Shown here: positions 21,489 through 31,499 of the stretch, in pieces
Numbering within the stretch: position 1 is the first letter of the stretch
Layout: the number at the start of each line of letters is the position of its first letter
Source: Pezicula radicicola
Lineage: Eukaryota > Ascomycota > Leotiomycetes > Helotiales > Dermateaceae
DNA length: 64,000 bases
Assembly (NCBI GenBank): GCA_003008705.1
Contig: PDUO01000027.1
Coordinates: 376,425-440,424, forward strand
Direction of reading: 5' to 3'
The notes under the pieces: model-generated
Told to the model about the DNA's origin: nothing
The model's input: the letters and a program-made list of their open reading frames with translations, nothing else
Database searches by the model: none
Position numbers and translations under genes: made by a program

Positions 21489-22668
21489 ATGGCTGCTATC
21501 GGACAGTACATCTATAATTACCTCTCCTCCGCAATGTCAGGAATCAACTTGAATGGATCGAATAATGCGACAACTCCCTACAAACCATCCGTTGCTGATG
21601 TCCTTTCTGTTAAAGAGTTCTTTCATACTGAACGGGACCAAAAGCTTCCTGTCGAGCTGATTAACACTATCATTGACTACGCAGAGTACTGGCCTCACAC
21701 GACCACAATCACTTCAGGACCAAATGTCGCCAGAGGGAGCAGAGGGAACACAACAAAGGAGAACGTATTCATTGTAAGCTCAAACTCAACGCCCGTATGT
21801 CCCATCTCTTTTGCTGATTATCTACGCAGCTACGCTCGTTCCCACTCGGTTTTCCTCCATCGAACGACCACTACCAAATCTCGAAAGATGGTCTTGAAAA
21901 GTACCCGTCTACGGCTCCAACGCCATGGCCAAATTCCAACAAGGCACCAGAAAATGCGACTGAAGAGCTCCTACGAGAATGGGCAAAGAAATCTCACATC
22001 TCAGTAGAACACCCTTGCAGGAAAATTGTCTTTTACACCACGAGCCACGATCAGGGCCATGGTGGAGGGGTCGGGCACAGAGGGACGTACCATGAAGCCT
22101 ATTCTTGGTTTGACGTAGGTCTTGAGACGGTCTCTGGAATTAGAGAAAGTGAGTTTCTGGTAAAATTTAGTCGAAAAGTGCCTTTGAAAGCTAATAGGAC
22201 GCAGAACACTTCTTAGAAGCGTGGAATTCCGCCCCACGACCGCAGTTCGAAATCTCACCTCCTCCTACGAACGATGGATCCCTTCGACTTCCTATTTTCT
22301 GCTGCCTAAGGACAATCAATCCTCCAACAGTTCAAGGTCCTTTGGGAGATACGACCACTCCAGACACTCCCAACCACACATTCGATCACCCTCTTCTACC
22401 TTCGCCCCACCGACTGCAATCAAATGTTGTTGCCGAAAGGCAATCAAAAGAGCACATGATCACATGGTCTTATAATGACGATATATCACCTGAATCGCCT
22501 GAAGGAGATGCATTAGAAAATAGCGGCCGCGGCAAGAACACTGCAGATGGACAATTCATAAGGAGTTTGAAGATTGGAGACGTGGTCACAATTTGGGCCA
22601 AGGCTAGGTTTCCATTGTGGGAAAATGTTGTGGAGGAGGTGAAGATGGAGGTCTATTGGGCCGTCTAG
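21489..22668 (+). CDS. Conserved fungal protein of unknown function, three exons, 355 aa
   Basis: Exons are 21489-21773, 21830-22148 and 22205-22668. Both introns are 56 nt with GTAAGC and GTGAGT donors and GCAG acceptors, and all joins hold phase. The N-terminus includes LPVELINTIIDYAEYWPHTT, reminiscent of an F-box-like helix. The core reads LRSFPLGFPPSNDH, then PCRKIVFYTTSHDQGHGGG and TYHEAYSWFDVGLE. The end is a DVVTIWAKARFPLWEN segment and a short acidic tail. I recall this HDQGxGG/SWFDVGLE arrangement in many uncharacterised moulds' proteins, often with poly-variable middle regions, but no function is known to me. A degradation-adaptor role would follow only if the F-box resemblance is real. 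Confidence 0.78.
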
Positions 22669-23199
22669 TTGCTGTTCCGTGTTTCGATGAATGATGAATT
22701 ATGATCCACCGGGCGTCCTGTATGCGTTTTGTCTGCACACACACTGTTTGTATAGAAAGTCACAAATGAAATGCCTCATCGAATTCTAGCTCGCGATCAA
22801 GTTACATGTAATCTTACCTATATTTCAATTGCGTTTTACTTTCACTTTCACTTGCTACATACCTGTAGTTCAGTACGCGAAGGGAAATGTGTGGCACTTC
22901 CCTCGCTTCTTCGAAATTCTTGGGTCATCTGTTGCAAAGTGCTGCAGAATGACTATGAAACTTTTAAAAATGATGGACTTTGAGGCCTTCCTAGAATTTT
23001 TCTTTCGATATTTCTTTCCTTTATGGAGTAGTTGTTGTGGCATTTGAGAAAAAGCATATGAAGGCTATGATGAAATATTAATAGTGGATCGACGAGGCTG
23101 AGGTGGCTGGCTTTACTTCAACGGTTCTGCCGCCTTCGGATTTGTACCTAGGAGCGAGCGTTAGTTTAGCGCAGCGCCTCGCATGTAAGGTTAAAGCAG

Positions 23200-23304
23200 T
23201 TCTTTTTCAATCAAGCCAGTTACCTAGGTCAGTTTCTCGAATTAAGTGTGTTCCTCAAATCAAGTGGGTTACTCAAATCAAGCGAGCTACTCAAACCAAC
23301 TCAC
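23200..23304 (+). repeat. 18-bp degenerate tandem repeat, cluster C (best preserved)
   Basis: Units at 23233, 23251, 23269 and 23287 read TTTCTCGAATTAAGTGTG, TTCCTCAAATCAAGTGGG, TTACTCAAATCAAGCGAG and CTACTCAAACCAACTCAC. A shortened unit lies at 23220-23232 and a poorer one before it. This cluster is closest to the apparent consensus. Confidence 0.85.
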
Positions 23305-23968
23305 TATCTGAAAATGGAGATTTGCATGGACAAGCAATATCCGCATTTCACTCTGTACTCATGTTCTAGCTAAAGATTCTAAGGCTATGAAAATACTACA
23401 AAGATATATTTATACACGGCAACTTCGAGAGCTATGAAATGGCTGATAAAGAGACATTCGTGTTGGGCAAGGTCTTCGGCTAGGACGAAGCTATTATAAA
23501 GGCCTTAGAGATAGCATTGAACTACACAGCCAAGGACCTAAGGTTTGACTTAATGTATGAGACTGAAAGATAGCATTGGTTATATTTGTATTCTGAGTTG
23601 TGCACAAACTTATCTCCACCAGTTGATACATACCCCTGCTTTGTATGGCATGTAAATATGAATTGAAAGAGAATGTCAGTTTGTACGAGAATGATATGGA
23701 TGCATCTCAACAGCTTCCAGTCATCAGCAAGTCTCATAAAGATCCTTAACGAAAGCAGCTTTTTATGAAGAGATAATATAGAAGGATGCTAAATTATGAA
23801 CAGATACAAATACTTGTACGTACCAGCCTTTTTAAATTAACACAAGCTAATTCTACAAGCTTCTTAAAGCTAAGCGACGAATAGAAGGGGGTGGCTCGCT
23901 TATTTTGACATTTTGTACAAGAGAAATGTGATGGTGAGTTCATAGACCACTTGATTTCATGGATGTAA

Positions 23969-24022
23969 TTTTTCAATTTAGGTGCATTACTTAGATTAAG
24001 TGAGTTACCTTAATCAAGTGAA
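23969..24022 (+). repeat. 18-bp degenerate tandem repeat, cluster D
   Basis: Three contiguous units: TTTTTCAATTTAGGTGCA at 23969, TTACTTAGATTAAGTGAG at 23987 and TTACCTTAATCAAGTGAA at 24005. It borders an AT-rich island. Confidence 0.75.
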
Positions 24023-24761
24023 TGGCCGAAAATGAATTAAGGAAATAATTCATAAATTAAGCGATTGATAAAAAACTTGTAGGGTAGGTTTCCTAATGAT
24101 AGAACACGAAGCGGTATTTTTTCTAATTCGGCAGTTGCAGCTTTCACTAGAAATATTAATGGTTTATATCCTAACAAGTTTCTAAACTATACATTAGACG
24201 CAACCTCGTCAAGCTTTCTAACATTAACCTACTTTGTAAAAGACCTACGTTAAAGATTGTTTTACCTCTAATAAAGTTTTAAGTTGCTTGTAGGGTGCTC
24301 TTATCTCTTAAAGCAGTAGAGTTTATAACTTCTACGTCTTTTATTATTGTCATTTAGTTTTATGCATTTTTTTATAGCTTACAGAGTAATTCGTAGTAGA
24401 GCAAGAAAGGGGGCTGTAAGCGAAGCGACACCAGGCAGGTTTTAAAATTTGATTAGATGGTAGAGTATTTTTCGGGCGTCAGGGATTATTCATCTGCCAA
24501 TTATCTAAATGTATTCTTTTATATACGTAACTAGTGCTTGTTGCGAATTCAAGGTATCTTTGTGTTTTGCAAAGTAGCCTTGCTAGCGAGGCTGAAAGCG
24601 GGAACATGCAGCGGCCGTAATCACCGCACTTCACCTTCGTCATGAACTGAGGTGGACTGGACTGGACTCAAACTAAATCTAGTACATCACTTAAAACCCG
24701 AATCATCACCTCCACATTCTCAAATCTCCCCTCGCAGATAAAAGCGCATATACATACACAT

Positions 24762-25719
24762 ATGCTGAGAAGAACCCATCAACTACGAGCTCATCTCTCA
24801 ATCCCCACCAGACCTAGCCTCTTTGTCGCAAAGATGTCTACCTTCACACTCCCTGATTCCGATGTCTCTGTTTCCCTAGTAGATGATCTCTCCAAAGATC
24901 AGTTATTAGAATTCCCTGCTTTCAAGGTATCTTTCCTCCTTAGCCAGACAATCTGCAAGTTTCGTTCTTTGATCTAACTGAACATTCAAACAGCGATGGA
25001 TCAAAACCCTCCAACAAAACCTCTCCCTCCAAACCAGCAATCCAAACCACGAATTCCACAAAGCACCTTACAAACTCCAACATATCAAAATCCAAAGCAT
25101 CGATCGATTCGGCGCTAAGAGATTAGGTTTCATAAAGCTACAAGCGGAAGTTAAGAATAAGGATGGGGAGGCTTTACCAGGTGCTGTGTTTTTACGAGGA
25201 CCTAGTGTTGGAATGATGATCCTACTACAACCGGATGATTTATCGAAGGATAGTCAGGAGGAAAAACATGTTTTATTGACTGTTCAACCGAGGATTGCGG
25301 CTGGTGGTTTACAATTTGTTGAGTTGCCTGCTGGGATGGTAGATGATGGTACATTTGCAGGCAGCGCGGCGAAGGAGATTAAAGAGGAGTTAGGATTGGA
25401 GATTCCAGAGGATGAACTTACAAACCTTACGGAATTGGCTGATCCACCACACTCGAATGAGGAGCAGCTTCCCAAGGGTATATTTCCTTCTGCTGGGGGT
25501 TGTGATGAGTATATACCCATATTCTTACATGAGAAGAGGGTGCCAAGGAGTCAATTGGGTGAATGGACGGGGAAGTTGACTGGGTTGAGAGATGAGGGCG
25601 AGAAGATTACATTGAAGTTAGTTAAGCTAGAGGATTTGTGGAGAGAAGGTGCGAGGGACGGTAAAGCTTTAGGAGCTTGGGCGCTGTATGAGGGATTAAG
25701 AAGAACGGGGAAGCTGTAG
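24762..25719 (+). CDS. Nudix hydrolase, ADP-sugar diphosphatase (NUDX14-like), 296 aa
   Basis: Exons are 24762-24926 and 24994-25719; GTATCT donor, AACAG acceptor, phase 0. The protein fits the NUDX14/ADP-sugar diphosphatase branch of Nudix enzymes, which hydrolyse ADP-glucose or ADP-ribose. Shared blocks are FVELPAGMVDDG, FPSAGGCDEYIPIFL, LTGLRDEGEKI and the closing ALYEGLRR. The Nudix box at about residues 169-190 keeps the metal-binding core KEIKEELG, with Lys for the usual Arg and a loop altered before it, as in NUDX14. A Ser/Arg-rich, acid-poor N-terminus (residues 1-24, with a second Met at 25) could be a mitochondrial presequence giving two forms. It lies tail-to-tail with a second Nudix gene. 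Confidence 0.85.
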
Positions 25720-25827
25720 GGGATTAAATAATAGATCACATATACCCTCAAAGGCCTTTTGTAAGATGTTCTTTTTCTCTAAGTTATCATGAGATCTTCT
25801 ATGTTTTTCTTTCTATTCTGTTAGCAT

Positions 25828-26705
25828 TCAGAACTTCCACTGCTTAGCGATCTCAATGCCTTCTGCAACAGTTCCAACTCTCGCGTCAATAGCGTAGCCT
25901 TCCTTCTCCAACCTCTTGCAGTTCTCCCAAAGATCCTTCAACTTCACAGTAAAGACCTCAATAAATTCATTCTCCTCCAATTCTGGCTTTGGGTTCTGAT
26001 TCTCAGGAATTGACATATCGATCGTTACATGTACCATCTTAAGATTGGTATTGCAGAAACCCGGATCTAGATGCAATAAATCAGCAGACTACTCTAAAAA
26101 GCCAAAAAGGGTAGGGTAACACACTATAAAACATCTTATAAGAAGTAGGAAGGGAACACGTGGAAGAAGCAACAAACCCACCATTAAACATAACCGGACT
26201 AGTTTCACTAACAACCCCAATGTACCCAGTCTCCTCCTTCAATTCCCTAATAGCAGCCTGTTCAGCAGTCTCTCCCTCATCTACCAAACCAGCCGGAACC
26301 TCAATCGTTACTTTATTAATCGGTGGTCTGTATTGTTTTTGAAGTATGATTTCTGGACCAGTTTCTTTGGAGAGGATGGCTACGATTCCTACGCCGTCGA
26401 TTGGGGACCCCGCTGGTCGCGTTCTTCGTTCTGCATGTTCCCAGGTTCGTGTCTTGCCGTTGGGATCGGTGTAGGTTGTTCTGTGTATAGGTTATTTTGT
26501 TAGCTTGGCTTTCTTTAACTTGATACTTCTCTTGTTCGAGCTGGCTGTTTGTCTGTGGTGCGGGGTGTTCGTACAGGATGAGCTTTGTCCACTTTGCGTC
26601 CTCGTCATTCTGCGAGGGGAGTTAGTACGCGACTCGCAGATTCTGCAGGTAAGGGATTTATACCAGTGGCTCGGTCTTGACGATTTTGGAGTCGCTGGCA
26701 GACAT
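25828..26705 (-). CDS. YSA1: ADP-ribose pyrophosphatase (Ysa1/NUDT5-like Nudix hydrolase), 204 aa
   Basis: Four exons read 26705-26664, 26609-26575, 26480-26182 and 26066-25828; all three introns have GT..AG ends and every join is in phase. The Nudix box is canonical, from G90 (GLVDEGETAEQ) to RELKEETGY ending at 112. Preceding it are TTYTDPNGKTRTWE and PIDGVGIVAIL, typical of Ysa1/NUDT5 enzymes, which split ADP-ribose into AMP and ribose 5-phosphate. After the box, DPGFCNTNLKMVHV matches the substrate-loop region, and the C-terminal domain closes with AEGIEIAKQW. Length matches the family (about 200-220). The second exon is only 35 nt. The 3' end lies 108 bp from that of the neighbouring Nudix gene. 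Confidence 0.9.
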
Positions 26706-28091
26706 CTTTGCAGCGGTTGATAATTAGGTACAGTTTGTTGCTGGGTTTGCGTGGGGTCGGGAAGTGGGAAGTGGGGTTGGGGTCTTCAAGCGTATGGATT
26801 CTCAATTGACTTTTTATAAAGTTGAGCACTAGCGTTAAATTGTACAGTGCTAACCTTCTAACCATTGGCTAGCTTCATTTTCTTTGTACCTGCACATTTC
26901 ATTTAGATGATCTGTATTTAGCTTCTATTATGTGCAGTATAGATAGGGTTTATATAATAAGCTTTAGCTTCTAACTCCTTTACTCTCTTAGTAAGTTATA
27001 GCCTTAAACCACCTAAGTTAAGCAAATAAAAGAAAAGTAATTATTAAATATACAAAGTTTAGTCCTAGTGCATTAGTTTATATTAGGATTATTAGTTAAG
27101 GTAAGATAGAATTTACTCTCAAGTCAATTTACTCCAGTTAAGCCTTTTGTCAGGTCACACCGCCAAGCCTTACCGTTCACCCCGCTATGTATCAACTCCC
27201 TTATCCTTGCGTTCGTCACCTTTTCCTAAAAGAAAGCAAGTTCCTCCTCCAAGGACGTCTGCATGAGTCCTCGATGACACAGTACTATAATGCCATTAGA
27301 CAGCAACAGCTTTGTTATATCTGCCTCCACAATGGACACTGATGATTGTTTTTGGAAGCTCTAATTAATATTTCGTGCATATGAAGATCTGCCCGCCCCC
27401 TCGCGCGGCTTGCTTTAACCATCCATAACTTGTTTTAGCGACATATTGGAACTATTAAGGAAGCTAAAAGATTCTGAGGCCAATACACTCTGATAAAGCG
27501 TCTGATGCCTTGGCGCCCTTGGCGCTACGGCACAGCGCTCTTCAACAGAGCCGTGCCCCATCTGTTTGCAGAACGGAGAGGTCAGGAAGGAGAGATAGTA
27601 ACGCTCCGGTGTGAATGCTCGTCTTGGGCGCGCGAGCCTTGGCTGGCCGGATCTGTTTTTTGAGACCGGTAGGTGCCCAACTTGCAGAGCAACTCAATCC
27701 TCCTTCAACATCCTTTCGAAAGAAGCTAGCAAGGCGAGGCAGCTACTTGAAAGGGGCACATACAATTCTCCATGAGACATTTTCGACGGAACATCATTAA
27801 TACTTTCTATTCTAAGTCTTGGATTTGGCTATTATATCTTCAATTTTGCGTATTTCGATGCTTTCTGCCTAAATGTCCAATATTTTGGCAGAAATTCCAC
27901 ATGTCTTCGTATCACGCCCTTCAATAAAATCCTACATGTCTTCGTGTCGCGCCCTTTAATAACCCCTGACAAGACACAATTAGTCACCATTAAGAACCTG
28001 GTTGGAACAAGATGTGGCCTTGAGAAGAATCCTATAAGTATATCCATTATCGACCCTTTGCTTCTCTATTCTCCTTCCGAATATACTAAAA
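26706..28091. other. Intergenic with AT-rich island
   Basis: No gene seen. The stretch at about 26880-27130 is very AT/TpA-rich and stop-dense, again like a mutated repeat relic; the sequence from 27150 to 27800 returns to normal composition. Confidence 0.4.
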
Positions 28092-28935
28092 ATGGCCTCC
28101 GTTATTCCCACCCTATCTATCAAATCCTCGAAACCCCAAGTCCTGCTAATCCCTTGGGATCCCACCTCTCCTGAACATGTTCAGCGATTGGTGCAGCAGC
28201 GCATTGCTTGCGGATGGGATCATGAAGCTGTCGAAGGATGGAAAGAGACTCAAGAAAGCGGGAAATTGAATCTACAATGGCTTGTGAGTACCTTCCCCCA
28301 CTTTACCTCACATTTCTGAAATTTTGATCTTCCCAGGTTCTCGAAGATTCCGATCCCGAGAAAGATGCCAAATTACTCAAGCATGCTCAGGCATATCCCC
28401 AAGAACAAGAACCGCTAGTTGATTCAGCGATTTCTTTTGGAGGGAAATCGCGAACTATTCCCTCGCCACAGAGAACTTTCATTCCAGTTGGACATATCTG
28501 TTTGGGCCGTGTGACCATGAAGTACGAAATTTCCGGATTCGTCGAAAATGAAGAAGGAGTGTACTGGATAGCAAATTTCTACGTCTCACGTGCACTCCAA
28601 GGAAGCGGATTGGGAAGAGCAGCTATGAATACTGTCGAGAATTTAGCGATCTCAGAACCGCTGTGTGCGAAGACCCTAGCTCTGAATGCAATTAACAAAG
28701 AGGATCCAGATAGGGAGGAGAAATATAAAGCTCTTGGGTTGACGATTCCACCGGCAAGTGTTTCTGAATTGGATTGAAGGGGGAATGTGCTAACTCCGTC
28801 TAGTTTTCCAACCAAGAGTGGTATGAAAGGAGGGGTTATCAAGTTTATAAACATGTGGAAAAGTTGTTCTCGAAAGTTGACTCGACAGGGAAAGCATGGT
28901 ATTGGAATGCTGTGTTTTTGAAGAAAGAGATTTGA
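28092..28935 (+). CDS. GNAT-family N-acetyltransferase, 248 aa
   Basis: Exons are 28092-28283, 28337-28759 and 28804-28935. Intron 1 has GTGAGT..CCCAG ends. Intron 2 is short (44 nt, GTTTCT donor, GCTAAC branch, TCTAG acceptor) and was chosen because it alone joins the frame to NQEWYERRGYQVY, the usual GNAT C-terminal strand. The acetyl-CoA loop is QGSGLGRAAM near residues 176-185, after the beta strand ANFYVSR. The region before it (residues 1-110) is an extension without a known motif. Substrate unknown; the layout (long N-terminus, YERRGY end) is common in uncharacterised fungal acetyltransferases. Retaining intron 2 would stop the protein nine bases into it. Confidence 0.8.
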
Positions 28936-29551
28936 TATAGACACGGGATACGAATACCTATTAGAAGTGGGTTTATTTATAATAAAAAGATACAGAGCAC
29001 CAGGAGACAGATTAAAAAAGATTCGCAAAGCGATAGTTTAGCCGGTAATACTTAATTAGTATTTGTTATACTAAAGAAAGAATCTTAGCAAACCTGAGGA
29101 TTTGCTAGGGGTGTAACTTGTCGACTTCCCTTTGATATCGACTCAGCTTACATAGGTAAATCAAGCAGATTTAAGCGAGAGAAGCGACCAGATCCTACGA
29201 ATATGACAGGTATACACCCAAGCAGTGGGATGACAGCCTCATAGCCTTTCTAATAAGTAGTAGATCGTGAGCATTTCTTTGGTCTTATCTTTAGCTTTTC
29301 ACTCCCTAGCAATACTGAAGGTCGAACAATCCTTGTTTATCTAAACCACTTCAGCTAGGACAGTACCTGAGTGGGTTTACTGATTTCACGCATTCTCTTC
29401 TACTACAAAAAGAGTGCGCAGTCACACTGAGAGACTGAAAACTATCGTTACAACTAATAAACATAATGATGATTAATAATAACAGAGCGTTATAACACTT
29501 TAGGCTTGCATGCCAAGAAAAGCTGAAGGTACCGGGGCATCAGCAAGACAC
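28936..29551. other. Intergenic, no gene seen
   Basis: This gap between convergent genes shows no conserved frame. A small inverted repeat (AGCAAA..TTTGCT) occurs near 29090-29110. Confidence 0.4.
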
Positions 29552-30611
29552 CTAGATATTTGCTCCAACAGTATTTTGTGCAACTCCCAACTCTTCCAGA
29601 CTATGGGATTTCAGGAAATCTTCAAAGGTGACAGGTTTGATAACGAGATATTTCTTGTTATCCAAGTCACGGGATAGGGAAGCCTGCCCGTTTACACAGT
29701 AATAGTGATAAAATCTACGATGCTTATTAACCAAGGGGATCGTCGAGAGTAATTGAACGTTTTACTCACAGTGGGATCCAAGCATATATATTGGCGGGGT
29801 TCTCCTCTTTTATCTTGTGCATATGTTTATAGAGATCGTCCAGAGAACCAAGATTTTGCAATTTTGGTTTCTTGCCATATACGCTCTCAAACACCTCGGC
29901 AATTTGACGAATATTCTTTCTGTCTCCGAGGACTATGTGTCTGTCAGCCACTTTCTGACGCCATTTTATATGAATCACAAAGGATTACTTGGGACACTTA
30001 CATTGCTGCACGCCAACCGCAGTATCATCCAGTGCTACCTCAGCAACATATTCAGACATATTCCCATAGGATGTCGATTCCCAAGTTTCCTCGCCGCTAC
30101 CCCAGTAAGAAAGACTCATTTGTGACTCGTTCCAGAGGCCGAAGAAACGACTCCACAGCGTCTCCATGAATATACCATTGAACATATGGACACCTTTCAC
30201 TTTCTTTGTGTCGAGGTACGCTTTGACGTGCTTCATTGGGTCCTTTGGTGGAAGTTGCCCGAGCTCCAGCTTGGTATAATCAAGAGTGTAGTCGCTTGCA
30301 ATGTAACGCTTCACGCCCTCTGCCTCGCAAGCATCGACCAAGCGCTTCTGGCCATCAATCATCAATTGATTGTCGCCAAGATAGCAACAAATAACGACAT
30401 CAGTTCCTTTGGCGAATGAACGCAGAGCATTGGTATCATTGGCCTCGCCCTGGGTAAGCTGGACGCGAGGGGATGTCGAAATGGTCGACGGAAGCTTACT
30501 AGGGTTTCGAGCGTAACCTCGAATATTTACATCAGGGTGCTTCAGGAGGTTAACGACAACCGAACGAGCAAACTTTCCAGTAATACCAGCTACACCGACG
30601 GTGAACGACAT
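29552..30611 (-). CDS. NmrA-like / isoflavone-reductase-type NAD(P)-binding protein, 311 aa
   Basis: Exons read 30611-30002, 29932-29770 and 29714-29552. Intron 1 uses GTAAGT and an ACATAG acceptor after a GGCTGAC branch, producing QQFLGDRKNIRQ; a nearer CTGACAG was rejected as too close to the branch and out of frame. Intron 2 uses GTGAGT..CGTAG. The N-terminus has the Rossmann motif GVAGITGKFARS (GxxGxxG). Further blocks are DVVICCYLGDNQ, GVKRYIASDYT and KVKGVHMFNGIFME, as in atypical SDRs of the NmrA/isoflavone-reductase group. These act as reductases or as redox-sensing regulators; the sequence does not decide which. A five-copy 15-bp repeat lies 115 bp upstream. Confidence 0.82.
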
Positions 30612-30725
30612 CTTAGGCTTAGAAAGGAATTTTGAGTTTTGGGTGCTGTAATATTGTTGCTAAAGAGCTCTCTCCCTCTCTTGTAGAATTCTGGTGGTCT
30701 CTTCGAGCGTATTAAAAAGAGGGTG

Positions 30726-30800
30726 CGAGCGGACGAAAGTCGGACGAACGAAACTCGGATGAACGAAACTCGGACAAATGAAAGTCTAACAAGCGGAAGT
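30726..30800 (+). repeat. 15-bp tandem repeat, five units, upstream of NmrA-like gene
   Basis: Units start at 30726, 30741, 30756, 30771 and 30786: CGAGCGGACGAAAGT, CGGACGAACGAAACT, CGGATGAACGAAACT, CGGACAAATGAAAGT, CTAACAAGCGGAAGT. The register is exact and the outer units are most diverged. Its place 115-190 bp before the start codon makes a role as a binding-site array possible but unproven. Confidence 0.85.
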
Positions 30801-31366
30801 TTGTAAGTAACTCAAAAGAGGGTTGGATGTACATAAAGAGACGTATCGGGTCAATTGAGTACCTCTGGAATAAGTGGTGCTACGTCCCTCGCCGTGACCT
30901 GTAACACCTTTAGCGAGTGGTATTAGGTTTCTAAATAGCTTCATTTTGACTATATAACTTAAGTATATTGCCTGCATAGTGCATCTATATGTGTTGAATT
31001 TCAACTCCTAACATAGCTAATACTGTCACTCTCCCATTTGTATAGATATCTCTATAGTATTAGCTATCTCTGGCAGTTTGGTCAATGTGTTGGTTCAGCC
31101 GGCCACACTACTGTACCCTTCGTACGAAAGTATGAAAGTACAATGGATAATGGAACGACACAATAACGGACAGTAAATCGATTCCACACAGTAGCAGCCG
31201 AGAGAAATTTGCTTATCCTGGTTAGTAGGACGAGTTTTCTTCTTGTTCTGACTACTTGAAAAGGACTATTACATAAATTTTAAAGGACAGTACTTGATAC
31301 TCAGTTTCTCTTATTTTATAGGACTTACGTTGCAAAAGGTTTTTGTTTGCCTCCCAAGGTCAATGC

Positions 31367-31385
31367 TAGTTACACGATAGTCCCC
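31367..31385 (+). repeat. Short direct repeat, left copy (flanks GH31 gene)
   Basis: TAGTTACACGATAGTCCCC; 17 of 19 bases match the copy at 33987-34005. Confidence 0.5.
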
Positions 31386-31499
31386 TTATTGCACTGACTT
31401 AAAGTTCTATCTCAGGTACCATAAATTATAATAAAACCTTACATTAAGTAGTAATTCGTAATTATAATACAACAGTAGCTAAGCGAGAACCTGGAAATT

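Larger units (their letters stand above)
22669..24761. other. AT-rich intergenic region with two repeat clusters
   Basis: About 2.1 kb with no gene. It contains 18-bp repeat clusters at 23200-23304 and 23969-24022. From 24030 to 24560 the sequence is TpA-rich with stops in every frame, and holds a GC-rich block at about 24403-24435. This resembles an old transposon relic altered by repeat-induced C-to-T mutation. Confidence 0.45.
30612..31499. other. Intergenic: NmrA promoter with tandem repeat, then AT-rich sequence
   Basis: The first 200 bp hold the 15-bp repeat array listed separately. The rest, to about 31470, is AT-rich and without a frame, and contains one copy (31367-31385) of a 19-bp sequence found again beyond the GH31 gene. 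Confidence 0.45.

Noticed and set aside
22001..22258. Minus-strand frame resembling a mitochondrial-targeted protein
   Set aside because: It overlaps exons 2 and 3 and intron 2 of the well-supported plus-strand gene and is a shadow.
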